Below, piece after piece: positions 1 through 8,648 of a DNA stretch of 64,000 bases. The stretch is taken from contig CAKPFM010000002.1 in NCBI GenBank assembly GCA_934153945.1, forward strand, positions 1 through 64,000, read 5' to 3'. How positions within the stretch are numbered: position 1 is the stretch's first letter; each line of letters starts with the position of its first letter. Made by a program: the position numbers and the translations under genes. The notes beneath the pieces were generated by a model. The model was given only the letters and a program-made list of their open reading frames with translations, was not told the DNA's origin and made no database searches. This DNA is from an uncultured Bacilli bacterium (GTDB lineage: Bacteria > Bacillota_I > Bacilli_A > RF39 > UBA660).

Positions 1-28
1 TATTCTATAAACATTATAACATCAAAAA

Positions 29-54
29 AGAATAGAATTTTATTTTTCTATTCT
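29..54 (+). terminator. Hairpin terminator of an upstream gene
   Basis: AGAATAGAA and TTCTATTCT form a 9-bp stem around an AT loop. The run of A before it and the CTTAAG after it make a terminator in either direction plausible. The gene it would serve lies outside the window. Confidence 0.4.
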
Positions 55-401
55 CTTAAGTTAATAACATTGGTAAATTACTGTTTTTTTAAGATGTATA
101 GTCATTTACACACAAAAAATTAGTTAATATTATATTAAATCACTTTCTTTCATATTTATGTAAAAAAATGTAATTAAAAAAATTTTTTTCCACACTTTTT
201 AAAATTCAAAAGTATAAATAGTAGACAAAGGAAAAATTTGACATTTAAATTGCTTAAAATTAGATTTATATATATTTTTAAGTAGAGAGGAGGAAAATCA
301 AAAATTGGTGCATTAGTTTTATCATCAACAAAAATTAAATGTGACAAAATAAATGATAATATAAATATACTAATAATATATTAAATGAAAGAAGGTGTTT
401 T
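55..401. other. AT-rich intergenic leader without a recognisable gene
   Basis: About 350 bases of very AT-rich DNA before the first gene. An AGGAGG at 288-293 is not followed by any useful open frame: only a TTG-GTG-CAT-TAG run lies downstream. It may mark a decayed start or a structured leader. GTGACA near 341 and AATATA 17 bases later are a weak promoter candidate for the gene at 402. Nothing else is evident. Confidence 0.35.
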
Positions 402-959
402 ATGAAAAGAGTTTTAAGTTTAGTAGTAATGTTATCAGTAATGTTTTTAGGGGTTTCAAATGTTGATGCGATGACTCCAACATTTACAAATGGAATAAGA
501 TATTCTAGAGGCGTAAAAAATACTTGTTATTATATTTCTCCATCAGCAAGTGGATATGCATCTTTAATTAATATTGCTGCAAGTCAATGGGCAAATATGA
601 GTAATAACATAGTAAATACACCAGTATCGTCCAGTTATGCGACACATATAGATTTTTATTCTGCAAATCCATCCAACAATTCTATTTTGAATAGTAGCAT
701 AAATGCTTATACAACAATTTGGGATGCAAATGGAGCACAGTTATTTTTTAATGGTACTTCAAATTATTTTTATGCAGAAATTGTTATTAATAATCAAAAT
801 TATATAGACTCTTCTACTATTGCTCACGAAATGGGACATGCATATGGATTAGACCATACATCTAATAAATACAGTATAATGTATACGCCAAAAAATTACA
901 GATTAGTAAGTACACCACAAAGTGTTGATAATGATACAATTAATTATTTGTATCCATAA
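402..959 (+). CDS. Secreted matrixin-like zinc metalloprotease, copy 1
   Basis: Secreted zinc endopeptidase of the metzincin/matrixin (M10-like) class. Residues 1-23 form a signal peptide (MKR, hydrophobic core, VDA cleavage site). The zinc motif HEMGHAYGLDH at 142-152 fits HExxHxxGxxH, and a Met-turn (SIMY, Met160) follows at the expected distance. At 185 aa it is just a signal peptide plus a minimal catalytic domain, with no obvious pro-domain or cysteine switch. A GAAGGTG ribosome site precedes the ATG. The next gene begins 30 bp downstream, and the same two-gene arrangement recurs at 1920-3225, so this is a duplicated cassette. The substrate is unknown; a role outside the cell or in the envelope is inferred. 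Confidence 0.85.
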   Translation: MKRVLSLVVMLSVMFLGVSNVDAMTPTFTNGIRYSRGVKNTCYYISPSASGYASLINIAASQWANMSNNIVNTPVSSSYATHIDFYSANPSNNSILNSSINAYTTIWDANGAQLFFNGTSNYFYAEIVINNQNYIDSSTIAHEMGHAYGLDHTSNKYSIMYTPKNYRLVSTPQSVDNDTINYLYP

Positions 960-989
960 TATAAATAAATTATGAAAGGAAGATAAAAA

Positions 990-1742
990 ATGAAAAAGAA
1001 ATATATATTACCATTGTTAATTTTAACTGGAGTGTTTGTTGGAGGTGTTACAACTATTAAGTATAATTATGATAATTCTAGTAATGAAAAATCATTACTA
1101 AATGAATTAAGTGTAGAAACATATCAAACACACACGTATTTATCATCCGATATAATAGAAAATTCACAAAAAGCTACTAGTTATGCAGAGTTTGTAAGAG
1201 AATTTACACCAGAATATATGTTAAACTTAGCTGATGCAGTGGCAGTAGTTAGTGTTATTTCGGTTGATAGTGCTGACACTAAATATAATCAAGCAGTAGG
1301 AAATACTTATGGCACGATGGTTATTAATAATAGTATTTATGGGAATTTGACAAACGGGACTGTTATTAATTATATGAAAAGTGGAGGAACAATGACACTT
1401 GAAGAATATGATAAGTATCAACTTCCCGAAATGAGAGAAAAACATGAGAGGTTAAGAGAACAATCTGGTATAGATGCAACAAGAGTTTATGTAAATATGC
1501 ATTTTGAAAATGACCCGGATATAGAAGAAGGTAAATCATATTTATGTTATTTAAAATATATTGATTCAATTGAAAAATATGAAATTATCGGTTTAGGAAA
1601 TGGATTTAGGGAAATTAATATTCCACAATCAAGAAGTGTATCTTCACAATCAATTAATACTTCTGAATATAAAATACTAAATAATAATACAGGAAAATTT
1701 GAATCATTAAGCGAATATATAAATAAATACATTAATATTTAA
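990..1742 (+). CDS. Membrane-anchored partner of metalloprotease, copy 1 (unknown function)
   Basis: Unrecognised 250-aa protein with one N-terminal hydrophobic segment (about residues 5-24) that works as an uncleaved anchor or signal. No lipobox cysteine is present, so the rest should face outside. It is clearly homologous to the product of 2530-3225: both share the pattern YVxMxxENDxxIExGKxYLxYLxY, then EKYxIIGxxNGxRE, and end with NTGKFESL or STGEFESL. The first half resembles a small beta-rich domain (VAVVSVISVDS ... YGTMVIN). Each copy follows a matrixin gene at a short distance. A role as chaperone, inhibitor or substrate of the protease is possible but unproven. Confidence 0.75.
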   Translation: MKKKYILPLLILTGVFVGGVTTIKYNYDNSSNEKSLLNELSVETYQTHTYLSSDIIENSQKATSYAEFVREFTPEYMLNLADAVAVVSVISVDSADTKYNQAVGNTYGTMVINNSIYGNLTNGTVINYMKSGGTMTLEEYDKYQLPEMREKHERLREQSGIDATRVYVNMHFENDPDIEEGKSYLCYLKYIDSIEKYEIIGLGNGFREINIPQSRSVSSQSINTSEYKILNNNTGKFESLSEYINKYINI

Positions 1743-1748
1743 AATAGA

Positions 1749-1776
1749 GAATTTGCCTGTTTTGGCAAATTCTTCT
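1749..1776 (+). terminator. Terminator hairpin after the first protease cassette
   Basis: GAATTTGCC (1749-1757) pairs with GGCAAATTC (1764-1772) around a 6-base loop and is followed by TTCTGTT. It is a strong GC-containing stem for this genome, though the T tract is imperfect. Confidence 0.6.
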
Positions 1777-1862
1777 GTTAAAAAAATTTAATATGAAAAT
1801 TTTATCAATAATCTTTAAAATGTTTTCTACATTTTTACAAAATATTAAGTATAATTAATGAA

Positions 1863-1891
1863 TTGATAAGCATAAAATAATTTTATATATA
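1863..1891 (+). promoter_or_regulatory. Sigma-A-type promoter for the second protease cassette
   Basis: TTGATA at 1863-1868, a 17-bp spacer and TATATA at 1886-1891, followed 29 bases later by the start codon at 1920 with AAAGGAG before it. The second cassette therefore seems to be transcribed independently of the first. Confidence 0.55.
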
Positions 1892-1919
1892 TTATTTTGA
1901 TGTAGAAAGGAGTAAGTTT

Positions 1920-2513
1920 ATGAAAAGAATGGTTGCATTTTATGCAATGATATTATCTTTGATATTTGGAATAAGTAATGTATATGCAGCATCGTGTACA
2001 GATGCAAATCAAAATCAAATATTTTTCAACTATAAATATAGTAGAAGTTTGAATAATACTTGCTATTGGATAAGTAGTTCAGCATCAGGTCTTACAGGTC
2101 ATATTAATAATGCGGCATATGATTGGGCACATTTGAGTAATTCAATTGTAATGACACCAGTATCTAGCAGTTATGCAACGCATATGGATTTTTATGGCAA
2201 AAATAGTAGTTTTTGGCAATATGCTGGTCCTAAAGTTTATGTTTTAGGTTCTACTCAACATTTTAATTCATCAGGAGCTGAAATAGATTCTGATACTGGT
2301 GGAAATTGGTTTTATGCTGACATTTATATTAACCTAGATGCACTTAATTATAATATGTCAATTCAAGCAACAGTTGCGCATGAAATGGGTCATGCATTTG
2401 GATTAGCACATTGGAATAGCAATCCATATAGTATTATGGCACAAGATTCTTGTCAAAGAGTTGTTTCAACTGTACAGGCAGCTGATAATCAACATTTAAA
2501 TCAAAAATATTAA
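1920..2513 (+). CDS. Secreted matrixin-like zinc metalloprotease, copy 2
   Basis: Paralogue of the 402-959 product: signal peptide to about residue 24 (VYAA), zinc motif HEMGHAFGLAH at 154-164 and Met-turn SIMA (Met173). The segments PVSSSYATHxDFY and NTCYxIS are shared by both copies. This copy is 197 aa and has a second cysteine pair (Cys26 near the mature N-terminus, Cys178 near the C-terminus) absent from copy 1, so an extra disulfide is possible. Its partner gene begins 16 bp after the stop, with AAAGGAG before it. The divergence suggests an old duplication with specialisation. The substrate is unknown. Confidence 0.85.
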   Translation: MKRMVAFYAMILSLIFGISNVYAASCTDANQNQIFFNYKYSRSLNNTCYWISSSASGLTGHINNAAYDWAHLSNSIVMTPVSSSYATHMDFYGKNSSFWQYAGPKVYVLGSTQHFNSSGAEIDSDTGGNWFYADIYINLDALNYNMSIQATVAHEMGHAFGLAHWNSNPYSIMAQDSCQRVVSTVQAADNQHLNQKY

Positions 2514-2529
2514 TTAAAGGAGAAATGCA

Positions 2530-3225
2530 ATGAAGAAAATTTTAACATTTGGGTTAATGTCATTTGGAATAGCAGGAATTGTATTAGGTTTTTCTCTTAA
2601 TCATATACAAAAAGTAAAAGACAATAAAAACAGCAATGAGGAAAGTTTTAATAAACAAGAAAAAACAAATGAAAGAATATATTTAAATAGTATATCATCA
2701 CTTGATTTTAATTTAGATGTAACAGATTTAGATTATTTAGAAGAAAATAGTAGTGATATTATTATTGGAAAAGTCAAAAGTATTGATGGTACTACTAATT
2801 ACAATGAAAAAAATAAGTCATATACATTTGTATCAACATATGGAACAATTCAAGTTGAAGGAATTATTAAAAGCAATTCTAAATTTTCACTAAATGATAC
2901 TGTTTTATTTGCACGTATGGGTGGCGAAATAACTGTAGCAGAATATGAAAAAAGTTTGGAACCTAGACAAATTGTTAGACAAAAAATTGATCAATTAACT
3001 GAAGAAGAAAAGAAAAATTTATATGTAAGAATGTATATTGAAAATGATATTGAAATTGAAGCTGGTAAAACATATTTGATGTATTTATCATATGATGAAA
3101 GTACAGAAAAATATGCAATAATTGGATTTGAAAATGGATTAAGAGAATACAATAAAAATAATAATACTGTTAAAAATAATTCTACTGGTGAATTTGAAAG
3201 TTTAACATATGAAATTACATATTAA
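2530..3225 (+). CDS. Membrane-anchored partner of metalloprotease, copy 2 (unknown function)
   Basis: Paralogue of the 990-1742 product, 231 aa, with an N-terminal hydrophobic segment (about 5-23), a charged linker rich in K, N and E, then the shared domain from about residue 60. The conserved block YVRMYIENDIEIEAGKTYL and the terminal STGEFESL match copy 1, while the linker diverges freely. That pattern supports a tethered extracellular domain whose tail is under constraint. Tight coupling to the protease gene suggests the two products work together. I do not recognise a named family. Confidence 0.75.
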   Translation: MKKILTFGLMSFGIAGIVLGFSLNHIQKVKDNKNSNEESFNKQEKTNERIYLNSISSLDFNLDVTDLDYLEENSSDIIIGKVKSIDGTTNYNEKNKSYTFVSTYGTIQVEGIIKSNSKFSLNDTVLFARMGGEITVAEYEKSLEPRQIVRQKIDQLTEEEKKNLYVRMYIENDIEIEAGKTYLMYLSYDESTEKYAIIGFENGLREYNKNNNTVKNNSTGEFESLTYEITY

Positions 3226-3230
3226 TAATA

Positions 3231-3265
3231 AAATATAAAAATAGTATTTTACTATTTTTATATTT
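3231..3265 (+). terminator. Strong bidirectional hairpin after the second cassette
   Basis: A perfect 15-bp inverted repeat (3231-3245 with 3251-3265) around a 5-base AT loop begins 5 bases after the stop codon. The A-rich left arm and T-rich right arm make it a terminator in both directions. Confidence 0.65.
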
Positions 3266-3438
3266 AAACTAAATTAGGTTACAATTTAAATAATAATAAA
3301 AAATTTTTTATATGAAACAAAAAAAATATATTAAAACATCAACAATAGGGACAATAAAAGTAAAAATATAATTAAAAATAATAAAAATCACCAATGAGAA
3401 AACATTGATTATAATGTTTAATAATATGAAAGGTCTAC

Positions 3439-3448
3439 ACACTAGTGT
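3439..3448. promoter_or_regulatory. Palindrome upstream of the ECF sigma gene
   Basis: ACACTAGTGT is a perfect 10-bp palindrome about 90 bases before the sigma-factor start, in an otherwise featureless AT-rich 270-bp gap. A CGTC at about 3511, typical of ECF -10 elements, lies closer to the gene, but no matching AAC -35 was found. An operator role is only a suggestion. Confidence 0.25.
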
Positions 3449-3538
3449 ATACTTTTTATATTTAATTTTACAAATATATAATTTGTGATATATAATATAG
3501 TGGTAGTATGTCGTCTTTTGTGCTAAAGGTGTGAATTT

Positions 3539-4048
3539 ATGGATTTAAAAAAAATACTAGTTGATTTAAATAATGATAACTTAAGAAAATTATATGCTAA
3601 TTATAAGAAGCCAATATTTTTGTTTGTTTTAGGAATAACTAAAAATTATGACTTAAGTGAAGATATAACAGAAGAAGTGTTTGTGAGAATAATTAAATAT
3701 AATAAAACATATAACAAATTTAAAAATCCCAAAACTTGGATATTTACTATAGCAAAAAATACGACATATACATTTTTAAAAAAGAATAATGAAATACCCT
3801 ATGAAACAGAAGATTTAGAATCCCTTTTAAATCAACATAATAAAATAAAAAATGATGATTCATTAGTTGTAGAAGAATATTTGTCTTATTTGAAAGATGA
3901 TGAAAGAAGTATAGTAATATTACATATATTTGGTGGATTAAATTGTCTTGAAATATCAAAAATTTTAAATATGTCTCATTCAGCAGTTCGTTCAAAGTAT
4001 TCTTATGCATTAAAAAAATTGAAAAGGAGAATTGGCAAATATGAGTAA
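3539..4048 (+). CDS. ECF-type RNA polymerase sigma factor
   Basis: Extracytoplasmic-function sigma factor of 169 aa. Region 2 covers about residues 20-85: FLFVLGITKNYDLSEDITEE resembles the core-binding helix, then NPKTWIFTIAKNT, which is the usual region 2.3/2.4 signature. Region 4 covers about 110-165 (LKDDERSIVILHIFGGLNCL, then a helix-turn-helix at SKILNMSHSAVRSKYSYALK). GGTG precedes the ATG. The stop overlaps the start of the downstream membrane protein, the classic sigma/anti-sigma arrangement. Its regulon is unknown; the protease cassettes upstream are candidates by position only, and the one promoter I can see there looks sigma-A-like. Confidence 0.85.
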   Translation: MDLKKILVDLNNDNLRKLYANYKKPIFLFVLGITKNYDLSEDITEEVFVRIIKYNKTYNKFKNPKTWIFTIAKNTTYTFLKKNNEIPYETEDLESLLNQHNKIKNDDSLVVEEYLSYLKDDERSIVILHIFGGLNCLEISKILNMSHSAVRSKYSYALKKLKRRIGKYE

Positions 4049-4790
4049 TAAAAAACTAGAAGATATGATTAGAAATGCAATTGATATGGATTTTGAAGAT
4101 ATATCAGATAAATTGACAGAATATAATTACATTAACAAAAGTATTTCAAAGAAAAAAATGCCAGTAAAATTATGTATAAGTTTATGTACAATTATAATAT
4201 TAATTAGCTTATCTTTTTATTATATAAATATAACTTCAAATATTAAAAATTTTGATGATAAAGAAAATAATATAGTATATGTAAATGAAATTAATTATAA
4301 AAATTTGAGTGGAACAATAAGTTTAGAAATTGAAAATAATTTAAATAAAAGTTCGATTTCTTTGGATGAATTATCGAAAAAAATTAATTATAATTTCAAT
4401 ATAAAAGGAGCAGAAATATCAACAATTTATTGTAAGAATAATTTATCTAATAATGAAGAAATTGAACAGTATGAAATAACATATAAATATGACTCAAATT
4501 TTATTTATGTAAATGTTAAATCTAATGTATATCCAACGTTTTCAACAGAAACAATTGATAGTTGGAAAGAAAATACAGATAGTAAAAACATTAAAGTTTC
4601 AAAAATAAATAATAAGGAATTAACAATTATACAAAATTTAGATAATAATAAATTTATTAATGAATATTATGATGATAATGTAAACAACTATAGAACAAAA
4701 ATTATAATAAATAGCATAGGATTTTCTTTTGAAAGCTATAATTTAGATTTTGATAAATTTGTATTTTTCATAGAAAACTTTATTAAATAA
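4041..4790 (+). CDS. Putative membrane anti-sigma factor
   Basis: A 249-aa protein with a short N-terminal cytoplasmic part (about 1-45), one transmembrane helix (about 46-66, LCISLCTIIILISLSFYYIN) and an extracellular domain. It overlaps the sigma-factor gene by 8 bp. The start at 4041 is chosen because AGGAG at 4025-4029 sits 11 bases upstream; an earlier TTG at 4032 would be too close. No zinc-type ZAS motif (HxxxCxxC) is visible in the N-terminal part, so the function rests on gene order and topology. The extracellular part would sense an envelope signal. Confidence 0.6.
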   Translation: MSNKKLEDMIRNAIDMDFEDISDKLTEYNYINKSISKKKMPVKLCISLCTIIILISLSFYYINITSNIKNFDDKENNIVYVNEINYKNLSGTISLEIENNLNKSSISLDELSKKINYNFNIKGAEISTIYCKNNLSNNEEIEQYEITYKYDSNFIYVNVKSNVYPTFSTETIDSWKENTDSKNIKVSKINNKELTIIQNLDNNKFINEYYDDNVNNYRTKIIINSIGFSFESYNLDFDKFVFFIENFIK

Positions 4791-4920
4791 ATATTAAAGA
4801 AATGATTAATAAAAATAATAATCCGCCACTAGCTATTATTAAACAACATTTAAAAAAATATTGATTATAATACTATATTAAGTATAGATAATTATTATTT
4901 ATAAAAAATAGAAAATGAAA

Positions 4921-4952
4921 GAGTTTAGTAAATTTTACTAAATTCTTTTTTT
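4921..4952 (+). terminator. Intrinsic terminator after the sigma/anti-sigma pair
   Basis: GAGTTTAGTAA (4921-4931) pairs with TTACTAAATTC (4935-4945) and is followed by a long T run. It is well placed to end the 3539-4790 transcript, 130 bp after the stop. Confidence 0.7.
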
Positions 4953-5041
4953 ATAGTGAAAGTAATAAATAGAATTATTATGTCGAAATAAAATTATTAT
5001 AAAACAAGAATGTGATTCATACATTTTGTTGAGGTGGCAAA

Positions 5042-5194
5042 ATGAATGAATATAAACTTAACTTAATATTTAAAGAAGAGCTAAATGAAAAAACATCTTT
5101 TCAAACCATGATGAACGAACTATTCTTACAATATTTAAAAAATCAAATTAATACTTGCCAAAAAGGTAAAACAGAGTTATCATACATACAATGA
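5042..5194 (+). CDS. Small protein upstream of the recombinase
   Basis: A 50-aa open frame beginning MNEYKLNLIFKEELNEK, with GAGGTGG at 5030-5036 as a good ribosome site. It ends 30 bp before the recombinase start. Small genes in this position are common beside large serine recombinases in Bacillota and may help control excision. I do not recognise a specific family. It is probably translated and co-transcribed with the recombinase. Confidence 0.55.
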   Translation: MNEYKLNLIFKEELNEKTSFQTMMNELFLQYLKNQINTCQKGKTELSYIQ

Positions 5195-5224
5195 TAACTT
5201 GTTATGCCAAGAATAGGAGGACAA

Positions 5225-6808
5225 ATGAAAGCGGCTATAGCAAAAATCAGTAATATAATTTATAGAGTTGGACTTTACATTCGTTTATCAAGAGAAGATA
5301 AAAAAATAGGTGAAAGCGAGAGTATTACTAATCAAAGGCAATTTTTATTAAATTGGATAGAAGCACAGGGTTATGAATTAGTAGGAATATATATTGATGA
5401 TGGTTTTACAGGAACTAATTTCGATAGACCTGGATTTCAACAAATGATTAAAGATATTGAAGATAAAAAAATTGACATGGTTGTTACTAAAGATATGTCA
5501 AGATTAGGTAGGGATTATATTGAAACTGGTAATTATCTAGAAAAATATTTTCCAACTAAAGGTGTAAGATATGTTGCTGTAACTGACGATATAGACACTG
5601 CTGTTAATTCTTCAAATAATGATATGGCACCTTTTAAAGCAGTTTTTAATGATATGTATGCAAAAGATATTTCAAAAAAAATAAGAACTGCATTGAGGAC
5701 AAAACAAGAACAAGGTTTATGGGTAGGGGGATGTCCACCACTAGGATATATGGCAGATTCTGAAAATAAAAATCATTTAGTACCAGACCCTGAAGAAGAT
5801 TGGATTGTTAAAAAAATATTTGATTTAGCTTTAAATGGAAATACAATATATCAAATAAGAACGATTCTTACTAATGAGGGTGTTCCTACACGAGCAATGA
5901 TAAAGGGAAAAGTAAATAATCGTCTGTCACATGCAACAACATCCACTAATGGAATATGGAGTACCAAAACAGTAAAAAATATTTTAACTAATCAATTATA
6001 TACTGGTGATATGATACAAAATAGAAGAACAAAGATTAATTATAAAATAAAAAAAACTGTATGGAATGATAAGGAAGATTGGATCATTGTTGAAAATAAA
6101 CATGAGGCGTTAGTTTCAAAAGAAAATTTTGAAGTGATTCAAAATATGTTACCAAAGAATTCTATTAGACCAACAAAAAAGAATTATAGATTATTGGATG
6201 GATTATTATATTGCCATGAATGTAATCATAAAATAGGAATTTGTAATCCAAGAAAAAGTGATGGAAGAACTTATATTGTATGTAATTATTATAGAATGAA
6301 TTCTAAATATAATGTTTGTACTTCTCACAGTTTCAATTATGATAATCTAGAAGATGCAATAATTACAACAATAAGAAAATTAGCTGAAAAATTTTTAAAT
6401 AAAATTGATCTTGAAAGACAATCTGAAAAATTGAAGTTTGAAAGTCCAAAAGAAAAAATTAAAAATGATTTATTTAAGTTACAAACAAAGCATGAAAATA
6501 CATTACAAAATTTAGATAAAATTTATATGGATAAAATAGAAGAAAAAATTACAGAGGAAATGTACAATCGAGTTTACAATAAAATGAAAATAGAAATTGA
6601 TAATATAAAAGTTGAAATAGAAAATTTACAGAAAAATTTAAATAGTACTGAAGAAAACATAAAAAAATTTGATTGTGAAAAATATTTAGAAGATTTTATT
6701 TCAATGAAAAATATTACAAGAGACATGTTGTTAAAATTAATTGATAAAATTTATGTACATTCTGATAAACAAATTGATATTCACTTCAACTTTAATGAGT
6801 TGAATTAA
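5225..6808 (+). CDS. Large serine recombinase (site-specific integrase/transposase)
   Basis: Catalyses integration and excision of the element through a 5' phosphoserine intermediate. The resolvase-type catalytic domain covers about residues 13-160: LYIRLSRED with nucleophile Ser22, then TKDMSRLGRDYIETG with the catalytic arginines. The recombinase domain follows (about 170-290). A zinc-ribbon pattern (CHEC near residue 331, CNYY and a further Cys around 355-370) precedes a long coiled coil (about 395-490) typical of TnpX/TndX-like enzymes. The start at 5225 follows AGGAGG at 5215-5220; an in-frame ATG at 5204 has no ribosome site. At 527 aa it looks full length. The adjacent truncated ATPase implies that the enzyme acted here. 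Confidence 0.9.
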   Translation: MKAAIAKISNIIYRVGLYIRLSREDKKIGESESITNQRQFLLNWIEAQGYELVGIYIDDGFTGTNFDRPGFQQMIKDIEDKKIDMVVTKDMSRLGRDYIETGNYLEKYFPTKGVRYVAVTDDIDTAVNSSNNDMAPFKAVFNDMYAKDISKKIRTALRTKQEQGLWVGGCPPLGYMADSENKNHLVPDPEEDWIVKKIFDLALNGNTIYQIRTILTNEGVPTRAMIKGKVNNRLSHATTSTNGIWSTKTVKNILTNQLYTGDMIQNRRTKINYKIKKTVWNDKEDWIIVENKHEALVSKENFEVIQNMLPKNSIRPTKKNYRLLDGLLYCHECNHKIGICNPRKSDGRTYIVCNYYRMNSKYNVCTSHSFNYDNLEDAIITTIRKLAEKFLNKIDLERQSEKLKFESPKEKIKNDLFKLQTKHENTLQNLDKIYMDKIEEKITEEMYNRVYNKMKIEIDNIKVEIENLQKNLNSTEENIKKFDCEKYLEDFISMKNITRDMLLKLIDKIYVHSDKQIDIHFNFNELN

Positions 6809-6841
6809 TTTTAAATTTCTCGTCATCCTTTCAGTATACAA

Positions 6842-8587
6842 TCAGAAGGACTACCTATGATGATCACTTTAGTACTTTCTTCAAACATGAAAAGGATGTT
6901 AAAAAATAATGTATTAGTTAGAAAATTAGTAGGTATAGAAACGGCAGGTAGTTTAAATATCCTATTTACTGATAAAACTGGTACACTAACTAAAGGTAAA
7001 CTAGAAGTATCATGTTTTGTAGATGCTGAACTAAATGAATATAATAGCATTTTAGAACTAAAAAAATATAATAATTTAAGTAATATAGTTTTAAAATCAA
7101 TATATTATAATACATCAAGTACATTTTCTAATGGTTATATAACAGGGGGTAATAGTACAGATAAATCAATATTAAAATTTATTCAAAAAAATCCTGAATT
7201 AAATTATGAAATAGTAAAAACAGAACCATTTTCAAGTAAAAATAAATATTCAAAATCAGTTATAAAAAAAGATAATCATTATGAATATTTAATAAAAGGT
7301 GCATATGAAAAAATATTACCTAAATGTACAAAATACTATACAAAAGGTGGTAATAAATTAAGTATAAATAAAAATAAAATAGAAAATTATTTAAAAAGTA
7401 TTACTAATAAAGGTATAAGAGTAATAGTATTAGCTACTTCAAATAATGATAAATTTGATGAATTAACACTAGTAGGTATTATATGTATAAAAGATGAGGT
7501 AAGAAATGAAGCAATAGATGCTATAAAAATGATTAATGATGCTCATATTCAAACTGTAATGATAACCGGAGATAATAAAGAAACGGCATTAAATATAGCT
7601 AAAGAAGTAGGTTTATATAAAGATAATGATGTTATATTAACTAGTGATGAATTAAATAATTTATCTGATATAGAAATTAAAAATATATTACCAAAATTAA
7701 AAGTTGTAGCACGTGCTTTACCCCAAGATAAAAGTAGATTAGTTAAAATAGCTTCATCTTTAGGTTTAGTAGTTGGTATGACAGGGGATGGAGTAAATGA
7801 TGCTCCAGCACTTAAAAAAGCAGATATAGGCTTTGCTATGGGTTCAGGGACAGAGGTTGCCAAAGAAGCAAGTGATATCGTTATTCTAGATGATAATATT
7901 AAGTCTATAGCAGCAGCTATTTTATATGGTAGAACTATATTTAAAAGTATTAGAAAATTTATTATATTTCAATTAACTGTTAATATATGTGCTGTAACTT
8001 TATCTATTATAGGACCTTTTATAGGAGTTGATACTCCAGTTACAGTTATTCAAATGTTATGGGTAAATATGGTTATGGATACTTTAGCAGGAATAGCATT
8101 TTCTTATGAACCACCATTATTAGAATATATGAAAGAATTACCTAAGAAAAAAGATGAACCTATATTAAATAAATATATGATTCATGAAATTTTATTTACA
8201 GGAGCATATTCTTCAATACTTTGTATATTCTTTTTAAAGAGTAGTTTTATTCATCAATTCTTTAGAAATGGTGTTAATGATGAGTATTTTATGACAGCAT
8301 TTTTTGGATTATTTATTTTCATTTCTATTTTTAATGCTTTTAATGCTAGAACTGTTAGAATTAATTTATTAGCTAATATTATTAAAAATAAAGTATTTTT
8401 ATTTACTATATTATTTATAACTATAGTTCAATTAATTTTAATTTATTTTGGTGGTGAATTATTTAGAACTGCCGGTCTTACTATTAGTGAATTAGAAATA
8501 ATGATTTTAATAGCAGCTACTGTAATACCAGTTGATTGGCTTAGAAAAACTACTTTAAGACATAGAGGTATAGTAGGTGGAGTTTAA
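6842..8587 (+). pseudogene. 3' remnant of a Ca2+-type P-type ATPase interrupted by the element
   Basis: Homology starts at SEGLPMMITLVLSSNMKRML, inside transmembrane helix 4, where intact pumps read PEGLP. It then continues without a break: DKTGTLTKG phosphorylation motif, nucleotide-binding region, MITGDNKETA, MTGDGVNDAPALKKADIGFA hinge, and the C-terminal helices (QMLWVNMVMDTLAG) to a normal end. Helices 1-3, the actuator domain and most of helix 4 are missing, and an in-frame TAA lies at 6812. The first ATG is at 6857, but a product from it could not pump ions. The match to PMCA-type bacterial calcium ATPases is family knowledge. The 5' half should lie beyond the left end of the element. 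Confidence 0.85.
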
Positions 8588-8604
8588 TAAATGTCGGTAA
8601 TGAT

Positions 8605-8633
8605 TTGAAATATATATTATTTTGTTATATAAT
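8605..8633 (+). promoter_or_regulatory. Sigma-A promoter for the AbiEi-like gene
   Basis: TTGAAA (8605-8610), 17-bp spacer, perfect TATAAT (8628-8633). Transcription would begin about 9 bases before the ATG at 8649, giving an almost leaderless message. Confidence 0.7.
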
Positions 8634-8648
8634 GTATTTGGTGATATT

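Larger units (their letters stand above)
1..6844. mobile_element. Right-hand part of an integrative element with a large serine recombinase (left end outside the window)
   Basis: Inference. A large serine recombinase gene ends at 6808, and about 35 bases later the sequence enters a P-type ATPase open frame at the codons for EGLP, with nothing of the ATPase N-terminal half anywhere to the left. Serine-recombinase elements normally carry the recombinase at one edge and interrupt the target gene precisely, so the right junction is probably near 6838-6844. The left end and the ATPase 5' half would lie before base 1. Cargo in view: two protease/partner pairs and an ECF sigma/anti-sigma pair. The exact crossover dinucleotide cannot be fixed from one junction. 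Confidence 0.55.

Noticed and set aside
283..320. Gene start at AGGAGG near base 290
   Set aside because: No ATG, GTG or TTG at a suitable distance opens a frame longer than three codons.
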